NCBI RefSeq assembly: GCF_900496995.4
Contig: NC_044010.1
Coordinates: 3,658,001-3,722,000, forward strand
Source: Aquila chrysaetos chrysaetos
Taxonomy: Eukaryota > Chordata > Aves > Accipitriformes > Accipitridae
DNA length: 64,000 bases
Reading direction: 5' to 3'
Part shown: positions 36,423 through 49,100 of the stretch, in pieces
How the letters are laid out: the number at the start of each line of letters is the position of its first letter
Position numbering within the stretch: the first letter of the stretch is position 1
Translations under genes and position numbers: made by a program
The notes under the pieces: generated by a model
What the model saw: the letters and a program-made list of their open reading frames with translations, nothing else
What the model was told of the DNA's origin: nothing
The model's database searches: none

Positions 36423-38929
36423 CTGAAGAGACGTCAGATTTAATCTCTTTAAAACCAAGTGCAAGGGATTAGGCATCTGAAGGTGATATTGCCTGGGCCT
36501 CTACCTTGGATTTTGCTTCCAGGGAGCATTTTGTATTTTGAAGCTCTTCTTCGGGACAGACCAAAAAGCAAGCAGTTCAGAGTCGAGAGGACTGTGGACA
36601 GGCAAAGGGAAAAAAAATACATCTTTTCGATTAACGACGACAGACTGGTCTATAAACCCACCGGGGCTTGTGAACAACCTCATCATAACGTCCACGCCAT
36701 TTCTCACGCACTCAGAGAAGTAGCTGGGCATTCGCTCAGATGCTAGACTAGTGTCTTCCTAGGCCATTTGCAACCCTCACAAAGTACCCTGACACGCATA
36801 TCCCACGACGGTGACATCCCACAGCTTTGGACTCGGGGTAAAAGCCTCCCGACGAGCTCCTCACCCCTGCAATTCCCTGGGGGCTGCCAGGAGTTTCTGT
36901 TTCAGCTCATGCCCTGGGGGGCTGGAGCATGGCATAGTGCAGCACGGAGCATTGTTAGCAGAGACCGAAATGGGTTGTGCTTGGCAAGCGCAGTGGAAAG
37001 GAAAAAGAGGGTGACCTAGGAGCATTGCTGTTCTCACTTCATTTTTCCATTGCATCCGCTGCCTTTTTTTTTTTTTTTTCTATCAAGTCCAAAGGGAGAA
37101 ACAGAACAGAAAAAAAATATAAACAGGTTCTCTCACCATAAGTACTACTGGAGGGGAGCACTGTCAGAGAGAGGAAAGCAAGAAGGTCTGGGTTATAGTC
37201 TCCATCCTTCCACTCACCCCCTCTTCTGTCTTTTATCCCCCCCAGACTCGCTTTCTCTCCAGCATCCCACTGTCACTCTCACCCAGGGTGCTGAGCTGAT
37301 GTTCCCACTGGTGCCTCAACAGGGTACCAAAGAGTTATATCACTCATAGGCTGGCTCTGAAGACACATTTTTGGAAGCGCCTCAGCTCTCCCCACAGCGT
37401 ATTGTCAACAGATACAATGGCTCAAATACAACAGCAATTGAAGGCAACAGGAATGTTATTGTCGTCTGTGTTGCTGGGAGCAGCTTCTGGCTGCTCAGAG
37501 GGGCCGGGCGTCTTTGTGAAGCATCGACAAGCCCATTGCTCAAAGCTCGAACCGTATAGAAGGTGCCCGTCTCCTGCGGCACCACCTCCGAACCGTCTTT
37601 GGCAGAAGCTGAATGTCATCAGTATCTACCTCCCCTAAAAAAACCCAGCCCTTGCCAACCGGTCCGACGCGGCCCCTCTTCTGGCTGCCTCAGCTGAATG
37701 GCCAAGGAGCGAGTGGTCCAGACAGCTCCTGTCCTGCAAACATGGGGGAAGGTTGCTTTGCCACCACCTTGGCCACGCTTTACCTTCCCGAGGGCTGTGC
37801 ATGCAGCGTGGGGCTCAGGGACGCGATGTGTCCATCAGGGAATCTGCTTCGCCCTTCCCTACCGGCAGCTCTCCCGCGTCACCTGCCTCCCTCCATCCCC
37901 GTGCAGCCGGAGAGCTGGAGCACACGGGTTATCCGTGCTCAGCTCCAACAGTCCGGCAACTTCAACTGCCCGTTTCCACGATGGTATCGCTCTCTGCAGA
38001 GAAAGGTTTGCAGAGGACACGATGCCAGGAAAGTCCCTGGAGAAGGTCTATTTGGAGAAGATTCCCTTTTGAGCCAGAATCTCACCCATGGGACCCATGA
38101 CGACCGATCTGCCCTAGAACTGGATCCAGGGAAAAGGCATTTATTTTTCTGCATTTGTCTGGCGATGTTACCGCCCTGGCCATGGGCACAAGGCAGACCC
38201 CTGAACTTGGCTCCCCTTTTGCTGGCAAAGCTGCAGGGGCCGAGGGAATCGCAACTCCCAGAGGCTTCAGAGCAATCGTGCGCTTGCTTGCAAGAAAAGT
38301 CGTGAAGCTGGAGGACATTTTACTCAGACCTGGAAGCAGAAAAAGCCAACATTTCTTCCCTCCATAGCATGGCTCCGAGAACAACAGTCACCATGAACCG
38401 CCTTGACATCGGACTGCAGCCAAAAGCACACGGGTCCCAACGCTGGGGGAGGAGGCTATGTTTATGCCCTGCTGCTGCATGTAACCTGCCTCAGTTGCCT
38501 GCCCCTCAAACCTGCTAAAAGTAACCTTTCCTGATCTTGCTTTAACTCTCCGAGAACGTGGATTCCTCTGTAAGCCCAGCACGTACCAGTTTTTGCATTT
38601 AGCCGGCAGATTTTGCAGCCATGCTGCTACAAGCAGACCCTCTGGGGCTGCGGCCGTGCCCCTTTAAACGCTGCTCCTTTATTTCAGATGGCTCTTGCAA
38701 TCCTCTTGTAACCCGAGCAGCCAAAATTGGTGCTGGCACTGGAAAGCGGTTACACAATACCCAGGAAGCGAAACCCTTTTGGCAGAGGGATGTGAAAGGA
38801 GATACAGGTGAGAGGCTCCGAACCCCACTGTGTCCCCCAAGAAGCCTGGGAGAGAGGAGATGGACAAATCCACTCAAGTGACTCTCTCCCTCCCGGCTGT
38901 TGTTGTCCCAAACCATCCCTGCCGTGAAG
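36423..38929. other. Intergenic DNA
   Basis: No gene recognised. GC content rises towards the right. T and A runs near 37,064 and 37,111. An open frame of about 230 codons over 37,613-38,305 shows no recognisable domain and no coding-like exon borders. Confidence 0.5.
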
Positions 38930-39450
38930 CGTGGACGGATCCGGACAACAAGGTGACGGCACTGCCGGAAAACGGAGCAAGCCAGACCTGTCCGAGCCCA
39001 AAAAGCCACCAGACAGGATACCCGCATAGACGCCGTTCGCCCTGCACGTGTTTCAAGCATCACCTTTTGGTGTCCAAAGCTGTCAAGCCAGCAACGTGTT
39101 CACCGAATTGCATCGTGTCTTCCCTCTCCCAACGCCACCCCAGCTGGGGAAGCGTGCAAACGCCGGAGACCCCCCCCCCAGGCAAAGCTGGGAACGTGCC
39201 AGGCGATGCGCAGCCCGCAAACCTCGCCGCGCATCGCCCCGGCAAACCTGCCGTGCCGCGGAGCCGGCTTCTCCGCCAGCCGGAGCTCCCGCTGCTCCCA
39301 AGGGCAGGGTTTGGCTGCGGCAGGCCGGCTCCGGCACGCGTGAGCGGCAGGGCATGTATCCCGTTTCTTTGCACGGGCTCGCCGGCATGTGCATCGCTGC
39401 GCGGTGGGACTGTACGGGCTCGAGCCGCCCCGTCTCCTGATGGGTGATGT
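38930..39450. promoter_or_regulatory. Orphan CpG island, 28 kb upstream of ATP1A1
   Basis: Successive 60-base lines hold about 4-8 CpG each at roughly 60-65% GC, at or above random expectation, whereas vertebrate DNA is usually CpG-depleted. Such islands commonly mark unmethylated promoters. No known coding exon starts here, so any transcript would be non-coding or unrecognised. Several open frames of 130-200 codons on both strands are expected in stop-poor GC-rich sequence. Confidence 0.6.
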
Positions 39451-40099
39451 CTGAGGCTGGTCCCACCCCTGCTGCCAGGGTAATCGCCCCAACCTGTAAA
39501 GGCAGGATTTTGCCCACAGCATCGTTTTTCTGCAGCCATGCAAATTAATTTGCTGGTAACCAAGAAGCGTGATCTAACTGGTGCTCTGCACCTTTACCCA
39601 TGTCGGAGCTGCTGGGATTCCCGTCCTTCTTTTCTCCTTGCTCAAAGCCCCCGAGTCGCCAGCTCCCCATAGCTGCCTTCCCACCCTCAGCCGGAGAGAC
39701 CCGGCTTCCAGCGCTGCCAGTTTGCCCGTGAACGAACGCCCATCCGCTGCCTGCTGCTTTCTCCTGCGTGAGCCATGCAAAATATTTGCACCTTGGCTGC
39801 AGAAAGAAGCCCCGCACCCTGCTTCTTCCTAGCCCTTGCACAGAAGCTGCCGTGCTTTTCTCCTGCCAGGTTGAGCACATTCCTTCCTCCCTCCCCGCTT
39901 CGCTCTGCCCTGCAGCGATTTCCAGAGCATTTTTGCTTTGTCTCCGAGACCCGGAGACAAATTCATGAGATGTGGAGATGTGGTTTTTGTCACGTGCCGT
40001 TAGCTCCGAGTCCTCGCTAGTGCACGGGTGGTGGGTCCACAGGGGCGCGGGCACTGGCCGTGCTCCTTCCCTGAAGGTCAGGGTGTGCTTACTGTTTCG

Positions 40100-40310
40100 C
40101 AGCTGGCTCCTTTTAAGCGGAATTAAATTGCTCTTCATGAGCTGATTGGGAAAATATTGTGTCTGCACTCTCTCTCTCCCAGGTTCCTGACAGTCAAAAT
40201 AATAATTATGTGGCCTGGGAAACAATGATTATTAACCATAAGCCTGGGAACTGCTTTTGCTATTCAGCATTATGGGAATCCATACGGCTCCCGTGGAAGG
40301 GGATTATTTA
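40100..40310. promoter_or_regulatory. Candidate conserved-type regulatory patch (SOX/homeobox motifs)
   Basis: AT-rich sequence embedded in GC-rich surroundings. It includes aataataattatg, a SOX-like aacaatg beside a homeobox-type attattaac, and the octamer CCTGGGAA twice, 29 bases apart (40,214-40,221 and 40,243-40,250). The regulatory role is inferred only from composition and motifs. Confidence 0.3.
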
Positions 40311-43300
40311 CCTAGGCCCTGAGAAAAAGCCGAGGAGCCCGTGTGCTCCTTCTGGCCATTGTATTGCCGAATCCCACGGCGGTGTGGCTGGAGAGCGGCT
40401 TCCTCTAGCCGTCATTAATCCTTGCGTGCTTGACTGCCTCAGCACGCGGCATCCTTTGGGTCACCGGCCGCTGGGAAGCCGGGCCATTGTTTCGGGGCTT
40501 TTGTCCCAGACGGAGGGCTCGCTGGAGCTGAGGAACCAGGCTTTGCGCCGTCACGAAGTGACTGGCTCGCAGCCTGATGGTTGCTCGGGCCCTTCCTAGC
40601 TCTGCTGCCGGGAAGCCAGCTGGATCTGGACCCGTTTTGATGAGGACGAAGGAAGGACTGGCTCTGGGATGTCCCGGTACGAGCCGTGCTCGCCCCGCAT
40701 GAGCGAGCTTCTCTGCATGCCCACGGCTGCATGGGGGTGGCTCCACCGCAGCCCCCACGGATGGGACGGGACCCCCAGGAACCCCCCGCTTCCTTCTGGT
40801 CCCTAATTCCCAGCCTGGTCTTCTAGTGCCTGCAGGGGAGAAGGAAGACCCATTTTCAATTCAGTGCATGAATTGAAGCAAAGGAGATGTTCTCCTAAAA
40901 GCTAAAAGAAAGCTTGCAGAGGAGGCTTTTTAATAGGGATGGTGCCCATGACTTGCATGCGCACACACGTGCGTGGAAGGAGTTAGGGCACGCAGGGAAA
41001 CCTAAACAGGCCCTTCGTTCCTTGCCGTGGGCTCGTGAAGCCCTTTGTGCTTCCTCCTTCTCCAAAAGACACTTGTGGTGGCCTTCAGGAGGTGGGAAGG
41101 AAAGAGGAAGATGTGGGAGATCAGTATCAGTGATTCAGCCATCATCAGACCGTCACCGTCATGCACTAAACAAGTGGGCACACAGCGATGCTCGAGAGCA
41201 AGCCTGCAATAACAAACCTTCACCTACAAGTCAGCCGTCTGCACAATCTTGAGCTGCCCTACAATAACCAAGCAGCGTATCTTCTCCTGGATGTCATCAA
41301 ACCAACCCACTGCTTCCCTGGCCAAGCCAGAGCGAGAGGGCCGGTGCTTAGGAAGGGCCCCGGCTTAACAAAGCGTGCCACCAACCCTCGAGAGTCTAAA
41401 ATGCCCGTACTGTGTTACAGCCCCGAGCTGTGAAGCAGTGAGCTCTGCTTTTTATGGTAGGTACCTTCAGGGAAGGAAAAGAAATCTGAGTGTTTCCCAA
41501 GCCAAGGTTCAAAGGGAGTTTATAGCTTTGACGGGAAAGTCTCTTTTCAAGGTTGCCTCTGCCTCAGCACAAACTACACTTTAGGGACAGCTCAGAAGGA
41601 AGAAAGTTGTGATTTCTTCCCCTTTGATTACGGCAGGCAATGCACTGGAGAGCCTGGAAGGAGCTGCCTTTTCTTTCTCTTAGGTGAGGCACACAGCTGG
41701 GAATGCCTATGCGCCTATTATTTTGATGCTGCCAGTCTCAGGCATCCATCCCTCCATCTTCTCCCCGATTTCGCCCGGTGAGCAGCGCACGGGGGAGCTG
41801 AGGGTCACCCTTCCCCTCCCACGTGTGCTCGGTGGATGCAAAGCGCGGCGGCAGCCGGACAGAGCTGCTTTCTCCGGCACAGTGCCACTATTGTCTTGGC
41901 CGGGCTCCGGGATCTCTCATCCCCACCAGGCAGGCACGGTCGGGACCTCCGCGGCCCAGCAGCACAAATGACAAGGTGAAGGGGATGGAGGCAAGCCTCC
42001 GGAGCGGGCAGCCCACTTTTGCATCTCCCTGGCGCGACCCCACCGCTTTTTGGACTTTTGTGCAAAAGACAGTGTAAGGGAGGACGCTAAAGCGGGGGCT
42101 AAAAAAAAAAAAAAAAGGAAAATCTGGATGAAGAAGAGAGGGAAAGGAAAGGAGACAACGCTGAGATGCGAGGGGCAAGACAGAGCCGGGCTGGGAGCCG
42201 GAGAGGAAAAGCTGTGAGCCCCATGGGAGCCGGGCTGTGGGAAGAGACAATGCGATGGAGGGGAAGGAGCCAGCTCCCGCTCTGGGACATGCGAGCCCTG
42301 CACAAGGCTGCAATTAGAGAGAGGAGACAGCGTGTCTGCCCGGGCTGGGAAGTCTCCTTCTGCCACGGACGCAGGCTCGCGCGAGGGCTGGTGCAGAAAT
42401 GCGTCGCCTGCTCTTTGCCCCTCCGCAGAGCCCCCTCCTCGACTTGCACCCCCAGGATGCCAAAAGCCCCGAGGAAAGATGCCGGCAGTACCCACGGAGA
42501 TTTCCTCCGGGGTGCAGGGGGCTTTGCTCTCCAGTGCCGGGACAAGGTGTCCGGTGGTGCTTCGTGCTTGCCCTTGCAACTGCACGGCCATGCCAGAGCC
42601 CCCTCCCCAGGTCAGCCCCGCTCCTGCCTCCTAAAATAGCCTCTCAAACACCAACGTCCTCAAGGCAGCAGGTTGTTTGACTGCGGCAACGCGCCCTTCG
42701 GCAGGCTTTTGGGATTTTCCCGGGTAAGGGATGCTTACAGACACATGCGACTCCAGAGCACAAGCTCTGGTTTTAGCGTCCTCCTCTGCACTGCGATTAT
42801 CCAGCCCCCAGTGGAAAATTCAAGTCTGTTTGGAAACAAAGTCTCTGGTTTTGGCTTGGAAAGGCTCAAAAAATACCACGTAAGGGTCAGAAACTTTTAA
42901 CACGAACCGTGTTTGGTTGGGGCCGTACAAGAGGAGGGAGGCAGAGAAGGAATAGGAGCACACACCTTCTTTGCTACCACAAAGTTTGGCTGGGAAACTC
43001 TTTGTGCTTTGCTCTCTCTGGACATAAAGGTCCAAGCAAAGAGTTAGATGCTCTAAAAAGAAAGCAAATGAGCAGTGCAGCCAGAGCAACTGATTTCCAA
43101 ATTTGCTTTTTATGGTTCATTTTCACCGCCCAGCCAGGAGGCGGATGAAGCAGAGCTCCTGCGACCTTCTGCTGGAGTGAAGCAAAGGGAGATGCTTGAA
43201 AAAAGCCAGCAACTCATGGCAGGAAAAGAAGAAAGAGGAGAGCCCTAGTGAGACAACAGTGGGTTTTTTAAAACACAAAATCATATACTTCAGGCTTGCC

Positions 43301-44091
43301 GCGGTTTTTGCTTCCTGCTCAACAGTTTTAAACTAACACAACTGCTTTCCTCTCCTTCTGGTCATTTTAAGATCTTTTTTCTGAAGGGAAATTAAATACA
43401 AGGCATGGGAGGAGACCTGCCGGTTTCCCTGCCATTCTCACCTGCGTGGGAGCGGTGGTAGTGATGAGTTAAGGCAGCACCATGTATTGACCGACCTGTC
43501 AGAGAGAGAAGGTGGAAGATTACCGCAGCATATTTAGAGCTGTGCAGCAATAACAGCTAATTTGTTTTTGCTTAAAGAGCGGTTAAGGTTGGGTTTGTTT
43601 CATTTTAAATAAAGACATTTGGACTCCAAAGGTCATTTCCGTGAAATAACAATGCTCCTTTCAGAAAGGGGCACCGGCAGGGTCTCCGGTACACCCAGTG
43701 CATCCAGCCTGGTTTGAAAGCCAAGCCGCGGCTCAGCCGGGCGAGCATCCCGCGGGCTCCCCTGTGCACGGTGCAGCAGCTGGCCGTCCCAGCGTCCCCG
43801 CCACCGACAGCACAGGGGCTCGGGAAGGAGTTTCGACTTCTCCGCTGGGGTGTTTGCAAGCACCCGGTGCCTATTTGTCAGTAAAATGAGGGTGGCGTCC
43901 AGCCCCTCTCACCCCAACCTCAGCTGCATCCCTGTGCCTTCTGGGAGCGCTGGCAGAGGATGGCGCATCCGCAGCAGGCAACGTACGGCCACGCATTTCC
44001 CTCATCCGCATTAAATACGGCACGAGGATCAGATAGGACCAAAAATACTGATTTAAAAATAGTCTATTTGCAGCGTGTGAAGGTTTTCCAG

Positions 44092-44170
44092 GTGCAGCTG
44101 ACTTTAAATGGCAGGTGGATGTGCCTCACTGACTCCAGTGGAGTTGGTACCACGATCTGTATCCACGCAG
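44092..44170 (+). other. Possible exon or ancient repeat fragment
   Basis: 79 bases bounded by an acceptor-like ttttccag and a donor-like cgcaggtatgt, open in one frame only (26 codons). The phrase ctgactccagtggagttg also resembles an old amniote repeat containing 'ttgacttcaatggagtta', which I consider the likelier explanation. Confidence 0.25.
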
Positions 44171-46163
44171 GTATGTCGAAGCAAGGTGATTTATCCAGCT
44201 CATGCAGGAAGCTTTCAGCAGAGCTGCGAGAAAAAGCAGGCATCTTGGTTCCCTGCTCCAGTTAGATTTCATATTTCTTTTCCTATATGCTTCCTAAATA
44301 GCTACTCGCTCAGGCTTTCAGCGTACAGAAAGCAATGGAGCTGTGAAAAAGAAAACTTGAGGGTCAGGCCGTTCTCTGCCTTGCATGCATGTATTTGCCA
44401 CAAATTTTCTCTCTGCTGCAGTGCAGCCCCCAGCGTCGCTTTCTGTCAAACAGTCTTCAAGTTTCAGGTCACTTTGCTCTAAAAGTAGATTATCTTTTAT
44501 TCTGTGTGGGGAAAGAATCTGCAGAAAGAAAAAGCCTTCGGGTTAAAAAAAGCTCCCCTCCTTAGCGAGCACTGCTGTTTGTCACTCCCTCGGAAATTTG
44601 TAAACTCTTTTCTCTGTATTTATCTAACTTTGCTATTTTTGGATTTGCCAGAGCTGTCTGTGCCGACGACATGTGTACGGAGGGGGAGAGCGTCTGTGCT
44701 GCTTGGCTGGTATTTTTGGCCAGTGCATCAGTCATTACTGGGAACTTGGGTACCGCGGGAAGATGCGGAAGCGAGTCCCCATCCCCTCATCTCTCTGCCT
44801 CCTCGGAGAGCAGCGCTGCCCTGCCCGCAGCCGAGATGGCCAGTGTAGATGCCACCAGGAGTGCCGAGGGCTGGAGGAAGGCTCACTGTGGCAGCTGAAG
44901 GAGGTCTGCACAATTTTGCCTCCCAAGGGCATGGCAGGACCACGATGGTCCGTAGGAGAAGGGCAGTTTCCTCCTCTGCTCTTCCCAAAGCTGCCCTGGC
45001 GATTCCCAGACAGCCGGCTCCAGCGCGGGAAAGAGCAGCACGGGATGAGCGCAGCCACCGTGCACGGAAAGGAAAGGGCTTCATCAACCCACACCCCTCC
45101 ACAGGGAGGTGTGGGTGTACACATATTGTACGTACACAAGTGCGTGTACATAGATTAATACCCTACAGCTTACGAGACACTCATAATTTTAATTTTCTCG
45201 TCTTGCCAGGGGCCTTTCCAAACCAGCTCCAGCTGTGGTTAACCCGGGCTGCCCTACGCTGTGCCCAGAGGTGGGCTGCGTGGGGGAGAAGGGACCCGCC
45301 ACTGCGGGAATGTCACCTCCACAGCTTTGTTTGCAACCAGGGATGCCCCAGCAGCTTGCGAACGGATTCCCCCCGTATTCCCTAAATAACATCAGTGCAC
45401 GTTTATGGCTGAGATCGGGGGTGAACCCCAGCACCGGGCAGCGATTTGGTCCTGTCCGCGCAGGCAGTGATGGCACTAAAAGGAGAGACCACCACGGCTC
45501 TCCCGTGCTGTCGACAGAGAGATCTGTCCTACCCCAACCAAAGTCCTGATCAGAGCCACTGTGCATCTACTGATCGCACACAAAGCTCTTTCCGATTTCT
45601 TGCAGGCTTGCGGGAGTAATTTTTTTCAGCTCCAGAGTTTTGATTAGGGCTTGTCTTCCAGTAGCCAGGAGGTCACGGTGTCTGGATAGATCACAACCTG
45701 AACATCTGCATCCTATTACACAGCACGGTGATTATTTTTCAACATTCCCCACTTCTTCTAGCAGTGACAGCAGTGATTAAAGCCTGGAGTGGATTCCTGA
45801 GTAGCGTTTCAACTTCCTTTACTTTCGCATCCTGACCGTAAACAGGAGAAGAGGGCTTTCCTTGGGCACTAGGTCAGGAAGCCCATGTGCCTTACGGCGA
45901 TACCGACGCACTGATGAAAGCCCGGAGATGTCAACTGGTACAAAGCAGCTGAACAAACCTGCCAAGGGGTGCCAACAATAGCAGGATGTCACCGCGGCTT
46001 GCAGGGAGGATGTTTCCATTCACTGATTTGGCTCCCGTGCCAAAAGCCATCCACTGGTCCAAGGAATAAAGCCATTGTCTCCAGGAAGCGACCACGAGCA
46101 GACCCTGGTGGCTCAGAGCGAGCGACGGGGATTTGGTTTCCCATCGGCAGTGCCAGAGCAGCA

Positions 46164-46197
46164 AGAGGAGGAGGAGGAGGAGGAGGAAGAGGAGGAG
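46164..46197. repeat. GGA/GAA triplet repeat
   Basis: An interrupted (GAG)n tract of about 34 bases; the acidic or proline-rich frames across it are artefacts of the repeat. Confidence 0.95.
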
Positions 46198-49100
46198 TGC
46201 GAGGCGAGCGCCGGGCATGGCACCTCTGGGCAACCCCGGTCGCAGCTCTCACTTGGTCTGGAGCTCCTGTTCCAAGGGGACTCCATAAACCTTCTTGTTG
46301 GAGACTGGGACTTTCTCGTTCTTCTTGGAGGAGGGAGGGGAGACGGGTTGGGGAGATCAAGGAGCCAAGAAGAAAAGGATTAGTTGGGTCAAGTCTATAG
46401 CAAGAGGCTGGAGCTGCCAAGCAAGTACTCCAGCTGGGAGACAGCCTCAAAATTTCCCGACCGAGTAAGGGTTTTATTTTCTCTCCTCATTATGTGAGGA
46501 GGCATTAACGAGCCCACATTTCTGGGCCGTCGGGTTTGGGCTCGTACAGGTCAGCATTCAACATTCAAAAAAACTTCTTTCACCGTAATTTTCGCTGCAA
46601 GGTTTTGTAACGCAGCCAAGGGCAGGAAACTGTCTGTAAATGAGCACGACTGCTCCGGGTGGGTCCCGGCACTGAAAGCAGCTGCTGTCTACGGTCTGGA
46701 TCCGGCCAGCGAGGAGGGAAGAGGCTGGACTCATCCAGCCGCTCACCCCTTCCCTTGGGAAAAGGGGCCGTGGCACACGCCTGCTCCAGCCGCTTCCCCT
46801 CACCACGTGCCGCCGCGACTCTTCCCGTCCTTATCCCTCTCTACCAGCCCGGTATTTCTCTGCTTGGCTACGTCTGTCTCTTCCTAGGCATTTGCAGGTG
46901 TCCTGTCCCCATGTGCCTGCCTGCACACGTGCACCCACGTTTGCAACGTCTCCTTTAGCCCCCGTGCGTGTCTTGCTCTTAATTGCTCAGGTTGCCTAGC
47001 GGCTGCATGCATATATCTACGTGCAGCTGTATTTTTCTGCTCGATTACACTTGTGTGCCTCTCCCTGTGCCCGCCTTCCAGCATCTCTGCTTGCATTTGT
47101 ACATCTCCCCCCACCGGCTCTTTTTATCGCGGTAAACAGGACAGGCACGTGCATCCAAGCCGCGTGCGCCCAAGTCGGCTGGAATCGCACCGGCCGAGAG
47201 CAGAGATGGAGGGATGGGGTGGAGGAGGAGCGGGGAACGCGAAGGGGAGCGAAAGGGCTGTTGGAAAAGGCCGAGGGTACAGCCCTCCTTCTCGCTGCCT
47301 ATGCGCTGCTCTCATGGAAAAGATCCCGAGATAAGCCTGCTCCTTAAGGGAACGCCTGGGTGCCTGCGGAGCTGCAAGCCACCAAGCTGGAGAAGCGTCG
47401 CAGCTCTCTCATTCACCCTCCGAGACAAGAAAGGACGAGGGTGTCCTGAGGCTGCTGCTTCTCCGGGGCTAATGGGGGTCGAGGGTGGGGGGCACAGATG
47501 CGTACCAGGGCTCAGCTGAAAGGGGAGGGCTGCAGCGGGTTGGAAAAGGCAGACGCGAGGCAAAAATACTCCGATTTCAGAAAAACGCGGGGTGAGCAAT
47601 TAAGGCCCTTTAAAACAGGAGTAATATTTCATCCCTCCCTCGCAGAGAAAGAGCGGCTGGGACTGCGTGACCTAGCTCGTAAATAACCTCCGCAGAGCCG
47701 TGGTTAAAACTCTGTCCCCAACACGACGATGCTGGCCACCGCATCGCGCACCAGCTGAATTGCCACCCGCAGCGGGAGGCTTCCTCGCCTTGCCCGTGGG
47801 CGCGGTGGGGAGGATGAGGAGGGAGGGATGCTGCAGCGAAGGCACGGTGGGACCAAGCATCCGAAAGCGCTAGCAAAGGGCAGGGGAGCTGTGGCAGCTC
47901 GGAGAGCGCGGAGGACCCTGATGGGCCAAATTAGAGGATGCGGAGAGGCCGGGCGAGAAATCCTGGGGAAGAGGGACGGGCAAGGTTTCTGGAGAGGTAG
48001 CTGGGAGGGATGGATGGCACATGCCACGCAAGCGGTCAGAGCCGCTCCGGCAATGCCGGCGGCGTTCGCGCGTGGAGGGAGGCAAGGCAGCGGCCATGCC
48101 GGGGTGAAGAGAGGAAGAAGCATAGAGGCAGGCACAGCCCTCAAAACAAGGTAAAAATGAGTCAGCTGTCTCGGCTGATGACTAAAGGGGGGGTTCCTGG
48201 AAGATGTCAACGTTTCTGTCTCACTTTCTGGAAAATACCCAGCCTCGCACACGTTCCCCGATGACAAAGCCCTGCAGCAGAAGTCACAAACGTGGTTGCG
48301 CACGGGGCAGGCAGGAGGGCTGGCGAGGACCGGCTGCGATGCCTGGCAGATGAGCCGTGCCTGCAGAGCAGCCTGCAAGGCCCACCGGCACTGAAGATTG
48401 CAGGATTTGGCCTTTTTCCTTCGGCTGGCATGCTAATTTAAGGGCGGGTGGGTTTTTTCCTCCCCTTCCTGCAGCACTCCTGATGCTCACGGGGATTCGG
48501 TAAAAGCAGCGACGCCACACGGAGAGCCTTGCAGCCGTGCGGAGGAGCCCGGTCCCAGGCTCCTGCTCACACGGGACACATCAGCTGGTGGGCAGCTTGG
48601 ATTTTTCAGCTTATTTCTGGCCTTTCCTCACATACGACTAGCAGTTAATTTAAGAGAAATTAAAAAAATGATAATAATATATCAGTGCAGCCAAGGCTGA
48701 AGGTCAGGAGAGGGATGCCGGCAGCAGCGAGTGCTCTCAGCTACAGCAGCAAGATGGGGCATCTTCACTGCCCACGGGAGAAGGCTAAAAAAAAAAAAAA
48801 ACCAACCCAACTCACTACATTTCTCTCCCTTAACCACCCACTTAACTCCCCGGGCCTTCTGCTCGTTTCTTGCAATCTAATTAAATTCCCTCAGACGACC
48901 GCGTTTCAGGGCAGGAGGCTGGCGCGGGGGGTACGCGGATCCCCCAGCCCTCGGCCAGCCGCGGGGAAGGAGCGTCCGTGTGTGCGCATCCCTGCGTCCG
49001 CGCTCCGGTCCCGGCTGCTCCGTACCGTTGGACGGAGACATAACCAAGGGCACGTTGCAATATCTACTGCAGGTTAGGAGATAAGCAGCCCTCCCTTAAC

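Noticed and set aside
46075..46383. Acidic Glu-rich open frame
   Set aside because: Created by the GAG triplet repeat at 46,164-46,197.
37613..48378. Numerous open frames of 100-230 codons between 37.6 and 48.4 kb on both strands
   Set aside because: They overlap each other in several frames, track GC content, often begin at non-ATG codons, and show no family resemblance. This fits chance in GC-rich DNA.
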